From Gemmatimonadota bacterium (GTDB lineage: Bacteria > Gemmatimonadota > Gemmatimonadetes > Gemmatimonadales > Gemmatimonadaceae), in contig JAHFCS010000073.1 of assembly GCA_023249395.1 (NCBI GenBank), forward strand, positions 586 through 8,238: a DNA stretch of 7,653 bases, read 5' to 3'. Position numbers and translations under genes: made by a program. How positions within the stretch are numbered: the first letter of the stretch is position 1; every line of letters starts with the position of its first letter. Below are positions 6,244-7,653 of this stretch, in pieces. The notes under the pieces were generated by a model, which saw nothing but the letters and a program-made list of their open reading frames with translations, had not been told where the DNA came from and did not search any database.

Positions 6244-6326
6244 CGGGCAGAATTTACCTCTCGGGTGGGCGTTGCGTCCGCAAGATCACTACCGCGCGCT
6301 ACAAGGTTGAGTAAGCAGAGGTCCAC
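6244..6326. promoter_or_regulatory. Short divergent intergenic region
   Basis: The 83 bases between the phosphatase gene (minus) and the second GT-C gene (plus) should contain promoters for both directions. I found no convincing -35/-10 pair. AGAGG at 6317-6321 lies five bases before the plus-strand ATG at 6327 and supports that start. Confidence 0.4.
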
Positions 6327-7616
6327 ATGCATTTTGCGGGACGCATGACCCGTTCCCCATCCCTGAATCTGTGGCTTTTCGTGCTGGCACTCGCGACGCT
6401 GAGTGTCTTGTATCTGCTGCAGACTGCGACTCCCCTCAGGCTCGATAACGACTCGGCCGACTATCTCCGCATGGCCGCGGCCATCGCCGATGGGCGATCG
6501 TTGCGGGCGGTGTCGCTTCCCCTCGGATATCCGGTATTCCTCGCGCTGCTCGATCGCGCGGGGCTCGGTTCTTCCTTCGGCTTCGTTCTCGCGAATTGTT
6601 TCTTTCTGGGCATTGCCGTGTGGGCCCTCTGGACGATCTATGACGATTGTCCCGTTCAGCTTCGGCGGGTCATTGTGCTCCTGACGCTGCTGGTGACCCC
6701 GGTAGTCCGAAGTGTCGCCGCTCCGCTCCCGGAAGCGGCGTTCCTCGCGACGTCGCTTCTTGCTCTCCTCGCGATGAAGATTGGAGTTTCGGCGGAGGGC
6801 TGGAGCCGACTCCGATGGCTTGCGACGGCCCTCGTCCTGGTGGGAGTCGCAATGACACTGAGGCTCGTCGCCGTGGCGCTCGTTCCGGCGCTGCTCTGGA
6901 GCAGCCTTGCGACTCTGCATCATCCACGCGCTGAACCGAGGCCCAGCCGCCGCCTCGCCGCCGCGACGATCGTGATTGTCTTGTTGCTCGCGGCGTCGGT
7001 AGTCGCGTTGTCCAGGACCGCGATCTTCGAGACTTATGTATCGCAACCCCGGTACTGGTATGCGTACGGACAGCTGGCATCTCCCGTCCTGAGGCGGATC
7101 ACCGGGACACTCGGCAGCCTTGGGGAACTCGTTCTCAATCTGCCGCTGTCACGCTTCCACAATCTCAAGCCGATCTTTGTTGCAGCGGGGGTGATCGCCG
7201 GCCCCGGTCTCCTTTTCGCACTGCGGCGATCTGTTCATTGGACACCGGTTAGGGTTTACCTCCTCTCGTACGTAACTATCCTCGTCTTCTGGCCCTATGA
7301 CTCGCCGCGACTCTGGATGCCGATCACCCCGTTGCTCGTCGCGCTGCTTGTTACGATCGTCGCGCGATACCTGTGGACGCCGCCGATCAGACCCTTCATC
7401 GTGGCTTATGCCGCGTGGTTCGCACTGGCGGGGCTCATAGCGATTGCCTACACGACGCGGATATCCCTGAGCGGCGAAGAGTTTGCGCGACTTTACGGAC
7501 GCAACGGAGGTATGGCGAGCGGAAACCAGGAGGGACCTGCCACCGGTCAGACGATGAGTCCATACAATGCCCTCGCTGACAGCATCCTGCGCCGATACGG
7601 CGGGACGAGACGATGA
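6327..7616 (+). CDS. GT-C-like integral membrane glycosyltransferase
   Basis: The 429-residue protein is strongly hydrophobic, with about ten membrane segments starting at residues 13-32. Just after the first segment, LDNDSADYLRMA (39-50) places D40 and D42 in the external loop, as in the acidic loop of GT-C/ArnT-like enzymes. LPLGYPVFLALLD (64-76) follows, also common in this group. A late WPYDSPRLWMPITPLL stretch (322-337), with R328, resembles the last conserved loop of these proteins. Substrates are unknown. It is shorter than the GT-C protein on the other strand and lacks that protein's large soluble C-terminus; the last 50 residues are hydrophilic. AGAGG five bases upstream supports the ATG at 6327, although a second ATG at 6345 is possible. 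It diverges from the phosphatase operon. Confidence 0.8.
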   Translation: MHFAGRMTRSPSLNLWLFVLALATLSVLYLLQTATPLRLDNDSADYLRMAAAIADGRSLRAVSLPLGYPVFLALLDRAGLGSSFGFVLANCFFLGIAVWALWTIYDDCPVQLRRVIVLLTLLVTPVVRSVAAPLPEAAFLATSLLALLAMKIGVSAEGWSRLRWLATALVLVGVAMTLRLVAVALVPALLWSSLATLHHPRAEPRPSRRLAAATIVIVLLLAASVVALSRTAIFETYVSQPRYWYAYGQLASPVLRRITGTLGSLGELVLNLPLSRFHNLKPIFVAAGVIAGPGLLFALRRSVHWTPVRVYLLSYVTILVFWPYDSPRLWMPITPLLVALLVTIVARYLWTPPIRPFIVAYAAWFALAGLIAIAYTTRISLSGEEFARLYGRNGGMASGNQEGPATGQTMSPYNALADSILRRYGGTRR

Positions 7617-7632
7617 CCGCCCGGGCGATACG

Positions 7633-7653
7633 ATGACGCTCGCGTCGTGGGGA
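7633..7653 (+). CDS. Possible start of a further gene, cut by the window edge
   Basis: An ATG at 7633 opens a frame reading MTLASWG to the end of the window, 17 bases after the second GT-C gene. It could be the next gene in that transcript. A seven-codon frame starting at 7613 (in the ATGA that ends the GT-C gene) ends in an ATGA overlap with this ATG, so coupling is possible. Too little sequence is present to identify anything. Confidence 0.25.

Noticed and set aside
5377..6348. Open plus-strand frame of 323 codons antisense to the phosphatase gene
   Set aside because: It is the mirror of the CpsB-like gene, whose metal-ligand motifs are intact; the frame has no hydrophobic core pattern or plausible domain.
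6207..7046. Open minus-strand frame of 279 codons antisense to the second GT-C gene
   Set aside because: It is a run of Arg, Glu, Gln and Gly typical of the complement of a Leu/Val/Ala-rich membrane protein.

Overview
The window is GC-rich, with dense, mostly minus-strand coding sequence from a free-living bacterium that has a Tat system and a periplasm-like compartment. No rRNA, tRNA or other phylogenetic marker is present. A Gemmatimonadota- or Acidobacteriota-like origin is a guess from the style and gene content, not something the sequence shows. I see no mobile element, CRISPR array or RNA gene.

Layout. Bases 1-886 (minus) hold most of a PF14907-type nucleotidyltransferase that runs off the left edge and is not interrupted by a stop. 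After a 177-base divergent gap, 1064-2062 (plus) encodes a membrane protein that fuses a MauE/DoxX-like redox module to a thioredoxin-fold domain with a CPHC active site. It converges, across a strong palindromic terminator (2089-2122), on a small minus-strand gene (2143-2652). That gene encodes a PqqD-like domain, then a twin-arginine signal, then a roughly 40-residue peptide holding all six of the protein's cysteines in an inhibitor-cystine-knot (knottin) spacing. Upstream of it on the same strand are an HprK-related P-loop kinase (2751-3590), a GT-C membrane glycosyltransferase (3587-5434, sharing ATGA with the kinase) and a CpsB/CapC-type PHP phosphatase (5452-6243). A second GT-C-like membrane protein (6327-7616, plus) diverges from the phosphatase, and the first seven codons of a possible further gene lie at the right edge.

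How the genes may work together (inference). The PqqD-Tat-cysteine-rich protein looks like the precursor of an exported, disulfide-rich peptide that carries its own peptide-recognition domain. The MauE-thioredoxin fusion is the obvious candidate for forming its disulfides outside the membrane, as MauE and MauD do for the Tat-exported, cysteine-rich small subunit of methylamine dehydrogenase. HprK-like kinase, PqqD-like protein and nucleotidyltransferase are a recurring trio (the so-called HPr-rel-A system, and also some lasso peptide clusters), which suggests modification of the peptide or of a partner. The two GT-C proteins and the CpsB-like phosphatase point to surface glycan work; whether they serve the peptide is open. 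A candidate promoter with an operator-like inverted repeat lies directly before the peptide gene, so it may be expressed separately from the kinase/glycan operon.
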